From assembly GCF_002160755.1 (NCBI RefSeq), contig NZ_NFLE01000011.1:47652-111651 (forward strand): 64,000 nucleotides of DNA. The letters run 5' to 3'. Each line of letters begins with the position of its first letter. Within the stretch, counting starts at the first letter, position 1. The notes beneath the pieces were generated by a model that saw only the letters and a program-made list of their open reading frames with translations, was not told the DNA's origin and ran no database searches. Source of the stretch: Lachnoclostridium sp. An14 (lineage in GTDB: Bacteria > Bacillota > Clostridia > Lachnospirales > Lachnospiraceae). This document shows, one piece after another, positions 7,077 to 14,082 of the stretch. The position numbers were made by a program, and so were the translations under genes.

Positions 7077-7797
7077 CGTCCGTTTCCTCCTCTCCGGTAA
7101 ACCACAAATAGGCTTCTTCCAAATTATTATATGGGCTTTGGTGAATTGCCTCTTGAACGGTTCCTGTGAAAATGAAATTTCCGTCCTTCAAAATGGCGAT
7201 TGTATCGCACAGGACTTCCACCTCGTCCATAAAATGTGAGGAAAGAAAGATGGTCAGCCCCTTTTGTTTCAATGTGTTCAGACTTTTCCAAACACTCCTG
7301 CGCGCTTTTGTATCAAGACCCGTTGTAAGCTCATCCAGAAAGACGACCTTCGGATCAGGCAAGAGCGCTAAAACAATAAATAGCCGCTGTTTTTGTCCAC
7401 CCGATAGCTCATTTACGAAAGCGCCTCGTTTCTCCCACAGGTCAAACTGCCTCAAAAGATCCTCGTAATTTGCAGCTTTCCGGTAAAGGCAGGCGGTTTC
7501 TTCGCACAGCTCCCAAACCTTAATTTTGTCCGAGTAGCCGGTTTCCTGAAATTGTACGCCAACCTGTTCAAAGAGCTGTTTTCGGTCTTTTCGAGAGTCT
7601 AATCCTAAAATAGAAACAGATCCCGCGTCTGCCTTCCGAGTGCCTAAGATACACTCTATCGTGGTAGTTTTGCCCGCGCCATTCGCTCCGAGCAGGCCGA
7701 ACACCTGACCTGTTCCAATCGAAAGCTCAATGTTACTGATTACTTTGTTTCCGGCGTAAGATTTACTCAAACCGGTTACTTTGATGGTTTCATCCAT
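7069..7797 (-). CDS. ABC transporter ATP-binding protein
   Basis: 242 residues. Walker A GANGAGKTT (about residue 38), signature LSGGQKQR (about 130) and Walker B VVFLDEL are intact, with Glu as catalytic base. The switch His follows in LSSHFMDE. ATG 7797 has AGGAGG upstream; the open frame extends further without a ribosome site. It pairs with the overlapping permease gene and lies 71 bases downstream of the merR-like gene in the same direction. Probable drug or peptide exporter ATPase. Confidence 0.9.
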   Translation of the reverse strand: MDETIKVTGLSKSYAGNKVISNIELSIGTGQVFGLLGANGAGKTTTIECILGTRKADAGSVSILGLDSRKDRKQLFEQVGVQFQETGYSDKIKVWELCEETACLYRKAANYEDLLRQFDLWEKRGAFVNELSGGQKQRLFIVLALLPDPKVVFLDELTTGLDTKARRSVWKSLNTLKQKGLTIFLSSHFMDEVEVLCDTIAILKDGNFIFTGTVQEAIHQSPYNNLEEAYLWFTGEEETDDE

Positions 7798-7820
7798 GCC
7801 TTTATACCTCCTATCTTGAT

Positions 7821-7859
7821 GTATAAAGGTTAGCATGGTCCGGTGGTATGGTGGGTCAA
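7821..7859 (-). promoter_or_regulatory. Possible MerR-controlled promoter of the ABC genes
   Basis: On the minus strand TTGACC (7854-7859) is followed by a region with partial dyads around CCGG and by TAACCTTTATAC. Spacing to any -10 is longer than 17 bases (19-27 depending on the choice), as MerR-type promoters have. The assignment is tentative. Confidence 0.35.
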
Positions 7860-7868
7860 TGTAGGCTT

Positions 7869-8618
7869 TTATTTTGTCATTTTCTGCATTTTTTCAATTT
7901 GTCTGGCCACATAAACCGCATTTTTCCGGGCCTCGGCCAGAGAGGTAAGCAGCTTGTCGCACGCCTTAATAATATCGTCATCCTCATTCGGCGTATCAAT
8001 GACTGTACGGATATTTGCGGCGGGATCGGCGTTGATCGCCCGCAGCATCCGTAAAATAGCTGCCAGCGAGTAATTCGCGCAGCGAAGGGAACGGATGATC
8101 TTCAAGCGTTGTATATCCTTCTCAGAATAGACACGATAACCGTTCTCTCTGCGCTTGATTGTGAACAGGCCATTCAATTCCCAGTTCCGCAGCGTGTCTA
8201 TGGTAACATCGAGAAAATCTGCTGCTTCTTTTCGTGTGAAGTAAATACTCGTATGTTCTTCTCCATCCAACCCAGCAAGTATTTTTCGGGTAATCTGAAT
8301 TGCTTCCTCAGCATTTTTTCGTTCCTGCTCCACCTGCTGGATATAGCGGCGGGTCAATGCGGCAGCTTCTTCATAATTTCCAGCAGCGGAAACCTTTATG
8401 ATATTCACCGCTTGCTTTCTTAGCCCATTTTGAAGTACCTCCACCCGAAGGGCTGCACGCGCCAGCTTGAATTGCTCTATATGAAGGTCAGTAAACACTC
8501 TGTATCCATTTGGTAAACGTTCCGGCTTAGGAATAAGAGCGCATTTTTCATAGAGCCGGACGGTATTCACATGGATGCCAATCCGTCTGGCGATGTCGAT
8601 GGTTTTGTACTGCTTCAT
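7869..8618 (-). CDS. MerR-family regulator with two helix-turn-helix domains
   Basis: 249 residues, starting MKQYKTIDIARRIGIHVNTV after GGGAGGTG. It has a full MerR N-terminal HTH (residues 4-70, VRLYEKCALIPKPERLPNGYRVF) and, after a helical linker, a second MerR-like HTH (about 128-195, FTRKEAADFLDVTIDTLRNWE then RRENGYRVYSEKDIQRLKII). The C-terminal helix bundle may be the effector or dimer part. It lies upstream of the ABC exporter genes, so it is their likely activator. A duplicated DNA-binding domain is unusual for MerR proteins. Confidence 0.82.
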   Translation of the reverse strand: MKQYKTIDIARRIGIHVNTVRLYEKCALIPKPERLPNGYRVFTDLHIEQFKLARAALRVEVLQNGLRKQAVNIIKVSAAGNYEEAAALTRRYIQQVEQERKNAEEAIQITRKILAGLDGEEHTSIYFTRKEAADFLDVTIDTLRNWELNGLFTIKRRENGYRVYSEKDIQRLKIIRSLRCANYSLAAILRMLRAINADPAANIRTVIDTPNEDDDIIKACDKLLTSLAEARKNAVYVARQIEKMQKMTK

Positions 8619-8641
8619 CCTATCACCTCCCATTCTGTTAT

Positions 8642-8676
8642 ACCACACTTTATAAGTCTGGTGTTTAAGTGTAGGG
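8642..8676 (-). promoter_or_regulatory. MerR-type promoter/operator before the merR-like gene
   Basis: On the minus strand CTACACTT and AAGTGTGG form an inverted repeat just upstream of TATAAC. A weak -35 (TAAACA) lies about 19-20 bases before it. A dyad in a long spacer is what MerR regulators bind, which suggests autoregulation. Confidence 0.45.
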
Positions 8677-8829
8677 TTTACAGTATAACGGATTTTTTAT
8701 AAAAAAGGCAAGCCTGCCATAATGGGTTGGCCAATCCACACAAGGCAGACTGGTTTATTACGTCGTGGCAGATAGCAGGCCTGCCTTGCCATAAGTTGAA
8801 TGTTTAAAATTTCTTTCCCAACATAAATA

Positions 8830-10068
8830 TTACTTGCTAGTCTCTAATCTACCAAATATTTTCTTTGAATAAAGAGAAACCAAAAATGCAGCTATCGCAG
8901 CCCCAATTAAAACCATCCATGTATGTGCTGCAAGAATGTCAAACAGAACACCGTAAATCGCCTGTCCGATCGGTTGTCCACACATAGCAATAGAAATTAG
9001 TGCCGCCATGATTTTGCCGACTAATTGAGGTGGGGTCTGTGTCTGTATCAGTGTGTAAATCTGAACCATAAAGAGTGTAGAGGCTCCCATAGCGGTGAAG
9101 CTCATTAAAGTAATTGCCCAATACGATACAATGACGGGCATATTCAGTAAAAGGGAAACACCCATAACCGCCACAGCAATCGAACAAATCAACAGTAGCA
9201 CATACGAATTTTGGATTTTCAGCTTTTCCGATACGATGGCGGTTAAAATTCCGCCGCACAGACCGCCCAACGCCAGTGCCCCCTGTGTGAAGCCGTACAT
9301 GGTATCAGACATCCCTAACACCTGTGTGATGAGAATAGGGGTTCCAACAATCATTACCGCACTCAAAACCAAATTGAAGATGGATACCAGAAAGACCACT
9401 GAAAAGAAAATGGGCTTTTCTGTTTTTACAAACTGATAGCTTTCTTTCAAGTCCATTCCAACTACCCGAAACACGCTGACTTCACGCGGGCGTTTATTAT
9501 GCGGGATGCGAATAAAGATTTCCATGATGGCGGAGAAAGTAAAACACGCTGCACTCAAAAGCAAAATCGGATAGATGCCCCAAAGGGTAAACATCACGCC
9601 ACCGATCACAGGCCCCAGCAACCCGGAAAGGGTATTGACCTGATTGATTACCGCGTTTCCGGCCATCAGTTTATCTTTCACAACCAGAAGTGGAACGCTT
9701 GCCTGTACTGCTGGCTGGTATGTGCCGGAAATACCATAGAGCAACATCAAGACAACGATAAAAAGCGGAACAGTAGGAATTTTCCCCAGCGAAAAGTAAA
9801 ACAGCATGATAATGGCAGCCGTGGAGAAGTCCAGCCCTACCATAATGTCACGCTTGTTCACACGGTCAGCCAGTACACCGCCAACCATCGAAAGAATAAC
9901 CATTGGAGCAAAGGAGCAGGCGGTCACAACGCCAAATAGCGTTGAAGAACCTGTTTCCCGCAATAAATACAGCGGTAAGGCAAATCGCAAGATGGCGTTG
10001 CCAAAAAGGGAAATGATCTGGCCGACCACGACAAGAGTAAAATCCCGCCCGAAAAGTTTTGTCTGCAT
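8830..10068 (-). CDS. MFS efflux transporter, Mef-like (MFS_3 family)
   Basis: 412 residues with twelve predicted membrane helices. The N-terminal start MQTKLFGRDFTLVVVGQIIS, the motif GGVLADRVNKRD between helices 2 and 3, and overall length match the macrolide-efflux-like MFS_3 group. The neighbouring tetR gene is upstream on the same strand, and a TetR-type palindrome (10094-10110) sits in front of this gene. The substrate is unknown; a drug is likely by family. Confidence 0.85.
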   Translation of the reverse strand: MQTKLFGRDFTLVVVGQIISLFGNAILRFALPLYLLRETGSSTLFGVVTACSFAPMVILSMVGGVLADRVNKRDIMVGLDFSTAAIIMLFYFSLGKIPTVPLFIVVLMLLYGISGTYQPAVQASVPLLVVKDKLMAGNAVINQVNTLSGLLGPVIGGVMFTLWGIYPILLLSAACFTFSAIMEIFIRIPHNKRPREVSVFRVVGMDLKESYQFVKTEKPIFFSVVFLVSIFNLVLSAVMIVGTPILITQVLGMSDTMYGFTQGALALGGLCGGILTAIVSEKLKIQNSYVLLLICSIAVAVMGVSLLLNMPVIVSYWAITLMSFTAMGASTLFMVQIYTLIQTQTPPQLVGKIMAALISIAMCGQPIGQAIYGVLFDILAAHTWMVLIGAAIAAFLVSLYSKKIFGRLETSK

Positions 10069-10093
10069 AAACTACCTCCATTATTTCAATATT

Positions 10094-10110
10094 AAACCGA
10101 CCGTCGGTTT
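10094..10110. promoter_or_regulatory. TetR-family operator before the MFS gene
   Basis: AAACCGACCGTCGGTTT is a 17-base palindrome, 26 bases upstream of the MFS start codon. A related site lies at 10827-10844 in the tetR promoter, so the regulator probably controls both. Confidence 0.75.
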
Positions 10111-10160
10111 GATATGTGTTTAAAATGAACTGCTCATTGAGAGCAGCTCATTTTAGGGAA

Positions 10161-10811
10161 TTAGGCCGTGTGCTGGGACTTGCAGTAGCTAATATAGCCG
10201 TCTATCATTTCGTCGTCCAAAAGTTGGTTGATACCAACGCCTTGTAACAGGTCATTGAATGTTTCGCAACGATTACGCATACCAGCTTCATCCGTCATAC
10301 TAACCAGCGGATTGAGCCATACATTGGACAAGACCATGATGGCCTCTGCCAGTTCACCGGGATTTGTCGCTTGAATGGAACCATCGTCAATCCCCTGTTG
10401 CAAGATTGGCTGGATAAACTTCGGAGCAACAATCTGATAGAGTTGGGCAATCTGCATTGCCAAAAAGCGCGGATTATCCAATAGACAGGGCGTAACAGTC
10501 AGCATTAGGCTCTGGTTAGAGTTAAACAAAGCAGCCTTAAAGATTGCTCGCAGCTTTTCCAATCCATTCAAAGATTGGTCGTCCCGTACTTTTGCCAAAG
10601 CACTTGTGTTTTCTTCCCCTATACGGTGAAAGATCGCTTCAAAAATTTCTTCTTTGGACGAAAAGTGATGGTAAATTGCGCCTTTTGAAAGATTTGTTTC
10701 GTTGATGATGTCCTGCAAAGATGTTGCGTCATATCCTTTTTCAACAAACAGATGGGTGGCAACATCCAAAATCAGTTTCACGGTTTCCTCCGGGTATTTG
10801 TTTCTTGCCAT
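10161..10811 (-). CDS. TetR-family repressor of the MFS transporter
   Basis: 216 residues. The N-terminal TetR HTH is textbook: ILDVATHLFVEKGYDATSLQ, then INETNLSKGAIYHHFSSKEEIFEAIF. The C-terminal ligand and dimer domain (about 70-210) is all-helical. It lies 92 bases upstream of the MFS gene on the same strand. Matching palindromes precede both genes. It should repress them until a transported drug binds. Confidence 0.9.
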   Translation of the reverse strand: MARNKYPEETVKLILDVATHLFVEKGYDATSLQDIINETNLSKGAIYHHFSSKEEIFEAIFHRIGEENTSALAKVRDDQSLNGLEKLRAIFKAALFNSNQSLMLTVTPCLLDNPRFLAMQIAQLYQIVAPKFIQPILQQGIDDGSIQATNPGELAEAIMVLSNVWLNPLVSMTDEAGMRNRCETFNDLLQGVGINQLLDDEMIDGYISYCKSQHTA

Positions 10812-10826
10812 CCCGCACCTCCATAC

Positions 10827-10874
10827 AAACCAACGGTCTGTAAAAAATATAGCAGAAATTTATTATCTTGTCAA
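10827..10874 (-). promoter_or_regulatory. tetR promoter with overlapping operator
   Basis: On the minus strand TTGACA (10869-10874) and TATATT (10846-10851) are 17 bases apart. The operator-like AAACCAACGGTCTGTAAA (10827-10844) follows at once, over the start site. Confidence 0.75.
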
Positions 10875-10973
10875 GTCTATGCCAAAGATTCGTGATCGTG
10901 AAAGACTGACTATTGGGAAAAACAATACGCTTTGTTGCCGCGGGTATTTCGACAAGAAAATGTAACAGAACGT

Positions 10974-11005
10974 AGGCAAGGGCAGCATCGCAAGAATGCT
11001 GCCCT
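10974..11005 (-). terminator. Terminator-like hairpin after sigma-like gene B
   Basis: Perfect 11-bp stem AAGGGCAGCAT/ATGCTGCCCTT with a 7-base loop, just after the stop codon of the sigma-like gene at 11015. Same position and sequence as 5376-5406. Confidence 0.6.
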
Positions 11006-11014
11006 TGTCTTCAC

Positions 11015-11392
11015 TTATTCAGCTAAGAAGCTACGAAGCCGGTGAAAGGCTCTCTGAAGCAGAAGCGTGACTGCCGCCGGGGAGCAATCAAGGATGACTG
11101 CAATCTCCTTGTACTGATATCCTTCCCAAAAGGCCAGTTCTATGGCGTGCCGCTGCCGGTCTGTCAAGCGGCGCAGACCATAGGCCAGCTTTTCATTTCG
11201 GACAGTATCAATAAAGTCCTCCTCCAGCAGTTGCTCGATGAAATCATTCTGGATATGGATAGACCGTTCCCTGTATGTAAGTTCCTCGCTCATGTTCTCC
11301 AGAGAGTAGCAGTGATACCGGAACCGGCGGTCAGAATTTTCTATGATACGATCCTCCTCTTTGAGGATCGCAGTCCAATCTTTTTCGGCCAT
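11015..11392 (-). CDS. Sigma-70 family region-4 regulator, copy B
   Basis: 125 residues, nearly identical to the gene at 5417-5794 (MAEKDWTAILKEEDRII; the same C-terminal LTDRQRHAIELAFWEGYQYK HTH). The start has AAAGGAG 9 bases upstream. The upstream hairpin GTTTGTCT/AGACAAAC, terminator, leader ORF and leader RNA are all duplicated as well. About 830 bases are thus an imperfect direct repeat on both sides of the ABC/MerR/MFS/TetR block. Confidence 0.8.
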   Translation of the reverse strand: MAEKDWTAILKEEDRIIENSDRRFRYHCYSLENMSEELTYRERSIHIQNDFIEQLLEEDFIDTVRNEKLAYGLRRLTDRQRHAIELAFWEGYQYKEIAVILDCSPAAVTLLLQRAFHRLRSFLAE

Positions 11393-11480
11393 AAGCCTGT
11401 TCTCCTTTCTGATGTTTGTCTGCATGGGCTGGAAGACAAACGGAGGAGAACGGCACCCGACCGGAACACATAGTGAGCAA

Positions 11481-11517
11481 TAAAAAGCGTCTGGCTGTTC
11501 AACTATCAGCCAGACGC
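11481..11517 (-). terminator. Intrinsic terminator between leader ORF B and sigma-like gene B
   Basis: GCGTCTGGCTG/CAGCCAGACGC followed by TTTTTATT on the minus strand. The leader ORF stop codon lies within the 5' strand of this stem, so a ribosome ending there would sit on it. Confidence 0.85.
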
Positions 11518-11628
11518 TATCAAATGTATTTTGATGTAGTGCTTTGTACTTGCTTCCCTGTTTAGGGGTTGGGCTTTTTTTGGCAGGTCAATTTCTGCCG
11601 GATTGTATCGAAGCAGTGTTCGCTTCAC
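11506..11628 (-). CDS. Leader ORF B, KKAxPxNR micropeptide
   Basis: 40 codons with a GTG start (AGGAGGGAG at good spacing). It shares PKKAQPLNR and a STKxYxKxxIH-like tail with leader ORF A. It runs into the terminator stem. Homologous to 5923-6042 and 61373-61486; function unknown, probably regulatory. Confidence 0.55.
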   Translation of the reverse strand: MKRTLLRYNPAEIDLPKKAQPLNREASTKHYIKIHLIASG

Positions 11629-11802
11629 GGCGACTCCCTCCTAAAGCCGCCGTGATCTTTAGCGTGTGGTCATCATTTCTTTGAGAAGTAAAGGACGGCG
11701 GCTCTGATTTGTTCAAAGCCGCCGTAAAATGTAATGATGGCATGGTGATTGTCTGCTGAACGACGGCTTTTTTTCTTTTGCCGTCGCCCGGCAGATGAAA
11801 AG
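11629..11802 (-). promoter_or_regulatory. Candidate cis-regulatory leader RNA, copy B
   Basis: Same architecture as copy A: P1 at 11695-11725, P2 at 11629-11651 with the ribosome site of leader ORF B in its loop. At the base of P1 a G-C pair of copy A is A-T here, and a T-G/T-A order is swapped, which is compensatory. It starts about 60 bases after the MATE gene. Confidence 0.65.
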
Positions 11803-11860
11803 TTATATTTTGATGTGTTATGGCATTTTTATATGGTTATGAAATCATCTCCATTCAAAT

Positions 11861-13225
11861 TTAGCTTTTCTTCTGAATAAGCGTTTTCCGTTCCCAACCC
11901 TTACTTTGAAAATAGAAAAATCCTACAATAGCAGGGAGGATTGGAGAAAGGGCCTGCCCATAATAAATACCAGAAAATCCAATATCGAATGTAAAGGCAA
12001 GAAGCCAGCTTACCGGTAGACGTACAATCACCGCATCTAGCAGCGCATTGAGCATAGCGATATTTGCAGCGCCTACCCCAATCGCAAAAGAGTCCAACGT
12101 ATACATGCCAGCATAAATTAGGCTGTTGACACCACAGCAAACCCGCAGATAGTACACACCGTCATTGATTACTTCAGCACTGGTACTGCCGAAAAGCAGG
12201 ATCAGTTGTTCGGCAAAAATCTGAACGCCGATTACAACAACAAGGGTTACAGAAATATTCAGCAACAAACCGATCTTAACTACCTTTCGCGCCCGTTTTA
12301 TCTCCCCAGCACCTATGCACTGGCCTACCATCGCTGTAACCGCTTGTCCGATAGCCCAACAGGGCATACCGGCAAAGGTATTGATCTGCAATCCGACACC
12401 AGAAGCAGCAGATACGGAAGTACCAAATTGATTTAACATACCTGTTACAAGCAAATAGGCCGTATTTACTACTACCATTTGAATTGCCGTAGGTAGACCA
12501 ACTTTAAGGATAGAAACTAGTTTATCCATTTGGAAAGTAAACTTCTTGTGAGCATTAGCAGAGAAAAATACTTTGTGCTTTCTTAAATAGAAAATGGAAA
12601 TCACAAAAGAAATCCCCTGGGCTGTGATAGTGGCATAAGCGGCCCCGGACGTTCCCATTCCAAAGGGGCCTACCAGTAAAATGTCCAAAACAATATTGAT
12701 GATTGTGGCGATCCCTACGAAATAAAGAGGGGATTTAGAGTCACCTAAACCTTTGAGCACGGAACACACAGCGTTATATCCAAAGACAAATATTGTTCCC
12801 CAGCAAATGATCTTCATGTAATCGCAGGCATCTTGATATGTGTCTGCCGGAACATTTAATACCCGAAAAAGCGGCTGGTAAAATGCCAAACCGATAACAG
12901 TTATAAGCAGAGCAGAAACAAAAGAAAGTACAGCCAGCGTTTGAAAAGTTTCAGTTTGTCCTTTTTTATCATTTGCCCCTTTGTATTGAGCAATCAAGAC
13001 GGCTCCGCCCATTGTCATACCAATACAAATGGAGTTAATAATATAGCATAGCTTCGATGCGTTATTGATGGCTGCCAGTCCCGTATCACCTACAATTTGT
13101 CCGACTACCAGCATATCCACTACGTTGTAGAATGATTGCAGGATATTTGCCAGAAGCAGCGGGAACGCAAAAGCAGCCAATTTCTTTGGTACGCTCCCGC
13201 TTAATAGATTTTGTTCTTCGGTCAT
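11861..13225 (-). CDS. MATE-family multidrug efflux transporter
   Basis: 454 residues with twelve membrane helices and the MATE repeats (FPLLLANILQSFYNVVDMLVVGQIVGD; second half VGLPTAIQMVVVNTAYLL). Cation-coupled export of drugs is the family role. ATG 13225 follows AAAGGGG; the frame is open further but lies over a terminator hairpin. The gene is preceded by a 31-codon leader ORF and two terminator-type hairpins, so its expression is probably attenuation-controlled. Downstream lies leader RNA B and sigma-like gene B. Confidence 0.9.
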   Translation of the reverse strand: MTEEQNLLSGSVPKKLAAFAFPLLLANILQSFYNVVDMLVVGQIVGDTGLAAINNASKLCYIINSICIGMTMGGAVLIAQYKGANDKKGQTETFQTLAVLSFVSALLITVIGLAFYQPLFRVLNVPADTYQDACDYMKIICWGTIFVFGYNAVCSVLKGLGDSKSPLYFVGIATIINIVLDILLVGPFGMGTSGAAYATITAQGISFVISIFYLRKHKVFFSANAHKKFTFQMDKLVSILKVGLPTAIQMVVVNTAYLLVTGMLNQFGTSVSAASGVGLQINTFAGMPCWAIGQAVTAMVGQCIGAGEIKRARKVVKIGLLLNISVTLVVVIGVQIFAEQLILLFGSTSAEVINDGVYYLRVCCGVNSLIYAGMYTLDSFAIGVGAANIAMLNALLDAVIVRLPVSWLLAFTFDIGFSGIYYGQALSPILPAIVGFFYFQSKGWERKTLIQKKS

Positions 13226-13240
13226 ATCAATTCCCCTTTC

Positions 13241-13272
13241 AAAAAAGAGGACACACAAAACCGTGTGCCCTC
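13241..13272 (-). terminator. Attenuator terminator directly before the MATE gene
   Basis: On the minus strand GAGGGCACAC pairs with GTGTGTCCTC around a 6-base loop, followed by TTTTTT. It lies 15 bases before the MATE start codon, inside the transcript starting at 13540. Confidence 0.85.
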
Positions 13273-13304
13273 TGCATAGTTGCCCTAAAATGGGTATAAC
13301 AAAA

Positions 13305-13332
13305 GGCCACAAACAAAACATTGTCTGTGGCC
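13305..13332 (-). terminator. Second attenuator hairpin in the MATE leader
   Basis: GGCCACA pairs with TGTGGCC around a 14-base loop and is followed by TTTTGTT on the minus strand. A smaller hairpin AGGCAG/CTGCCT (about 13380-13400) lies before it. Confidence 0.65.
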
Positions 13333-13413
13333 TAAACAGTCAATCTTTTATTGTTGATCCATTAAAAGGGTATAAGAACCAAAGGCAGCCTATATCTGCC
13401 TCGGCCTCTCCGT

Positions 13414-13509
13414 TTATAGACCAACTTTCCGAAAAGGCTCCGCACAATGTTTCGTGGTATAAACTTGTTTGGAGCCGAAATCAATGCCAACTTTTCCGAA
13501 CAACATCAT
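13414..13509 (-). CDS. Leader peptide of the MATE gene
   Basis: 31 codons, starting MMLFGKVGIDFGSKQVYTTK, with AAAGAGGTGAGC as ribosome site. It lies between a consensus promoter and the two terminator hairpins. This is the layout of ribosome-stalling attenuators that control drug-resistance genes in Firmicutes. No homologue is recalled, and the stalling signal is not defined. Confidence 0.6.
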   Translation of the reverse strand: MMLFGKVGIDFGSKQVYTTKHCAEPFRKVGL

Positions 13510-13539
13510 GCTCACCTCTTTCTTAGTAATACGCTTTTA

Positions 13540-13568
13540 AGTATAAGCATTTTTGCCCTCTTTGTCAA
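13540..13568 (-). promoter_or_regulatory. Promoter of the MATE leader transcript
   Basis: Minus strand TTGACA (13563-13568), 17-base spacer, TATACT (13540-13545). The leader ORF begins about 30 bases downstream. Confidence 0.8.
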
Positions 13569-13620
13569 GTTGGAGTGGGTATCGTTTCCCATTGTAAGGC
13601 TTCAAAGAATGGCGTCATTG

Positions 13621-13681
13621 GCTACTCAAAGTAGCTAACAAAAAGCTACTCATAAATCATTTTGAATACCTCATATTCAAA
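13621..13681 (+). promoter_or_regulatory. Operator-like repeats before the XRE regulator gene
   Basis: GCTACTCAAAGTAGC (13621-13635) is a palindrome, repeated as a half-site AGCTACT at 13644. TTTGAAT/ATTCAAA forms a second inverted repeat (13661-13681). A -10 like TACAAT or TACTAT follows before the GTG at 13711. The XRE protein may bind here. Confidence 0.5.
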
Positions 13682-13710
13682 GTACAATACTATATGTGAG
13701 GTGACGGAGC

Positions 13711-14082
13711 GTGGCTAAGAAAAAGCAACAGACCGTTTATTCCTTTGGTTCCTCGCTCCGGCGTGCAAGAGAAAAACGGGAATATACCCGTGAACAAATT
13801 GCCGAACGAGCGGGGATTAGTCCTCGTTTTGTTTCTGCGATAGAGAATGATCGTCGCAAGCCAAGTTTGGATGTGTTAATTCGGCTTGTTCATGCTATTG
13901 GAGCATCTTTTGATGAAGTGCTTGCACCGCAGTCGATTCCAGAGGATTATACAACCGATAGGATCAAACGTCTTATTACACAGTGCAGCCAACGAGATCA
14001 AGAACTTGTTTTGGCTCTTATTGGAGTTGTTGACAAACCCCATCGAATTTTTCGTCTGACCGACAGAAGATTGACAATTTGA
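13711..14082 (+). pseudogene. XRE-family regulator gene interrupted by the IS1182-type element
   Basis: GTG start with GAGGTGACGGAG upstream. Residues about 10-70 form an XRE/Cro HTH (LRRAREKREYTREQIAERAG, then ISPRFVSAIENDRRKPSLDV). After LVLALI at 14021 the frame enters the left inverted repeat of the IS and ends in 19 foreign residues. The original end is found beyond the IS: joining 14023 to 15568 gives LALIDQMLDSREEKQ and a TAG. The HTH is intact, so the altered protein may still bind DNA. Confidence 0.88.

Larger units (their letters stand above)
10974..11802 (-). repeat. Direct repeat, copy B (other copy 5376-6222)
   Basis: Sigma-like gene, hairpins, leader ORF and leader RNA are shared with 5376-6222 in the same orientation. 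Substitutions respect pairing and frame. The repeat brackets the efflux island (6333-10811), so unequal recombination could delete or duplicate that cargo. Confidence 0.8.

Noticed and set aside
8695..8805. Long inverted repeat with GGCAAGCC and GGCAGGCCTGCC as an insertion-sequence end
   Set aside because: It is only a mismatched hairpin in the gap after the MFS gene. A related AAGGCAGACTGG occurs at 6258-6270, but no transposase or target duplication accompanies it.
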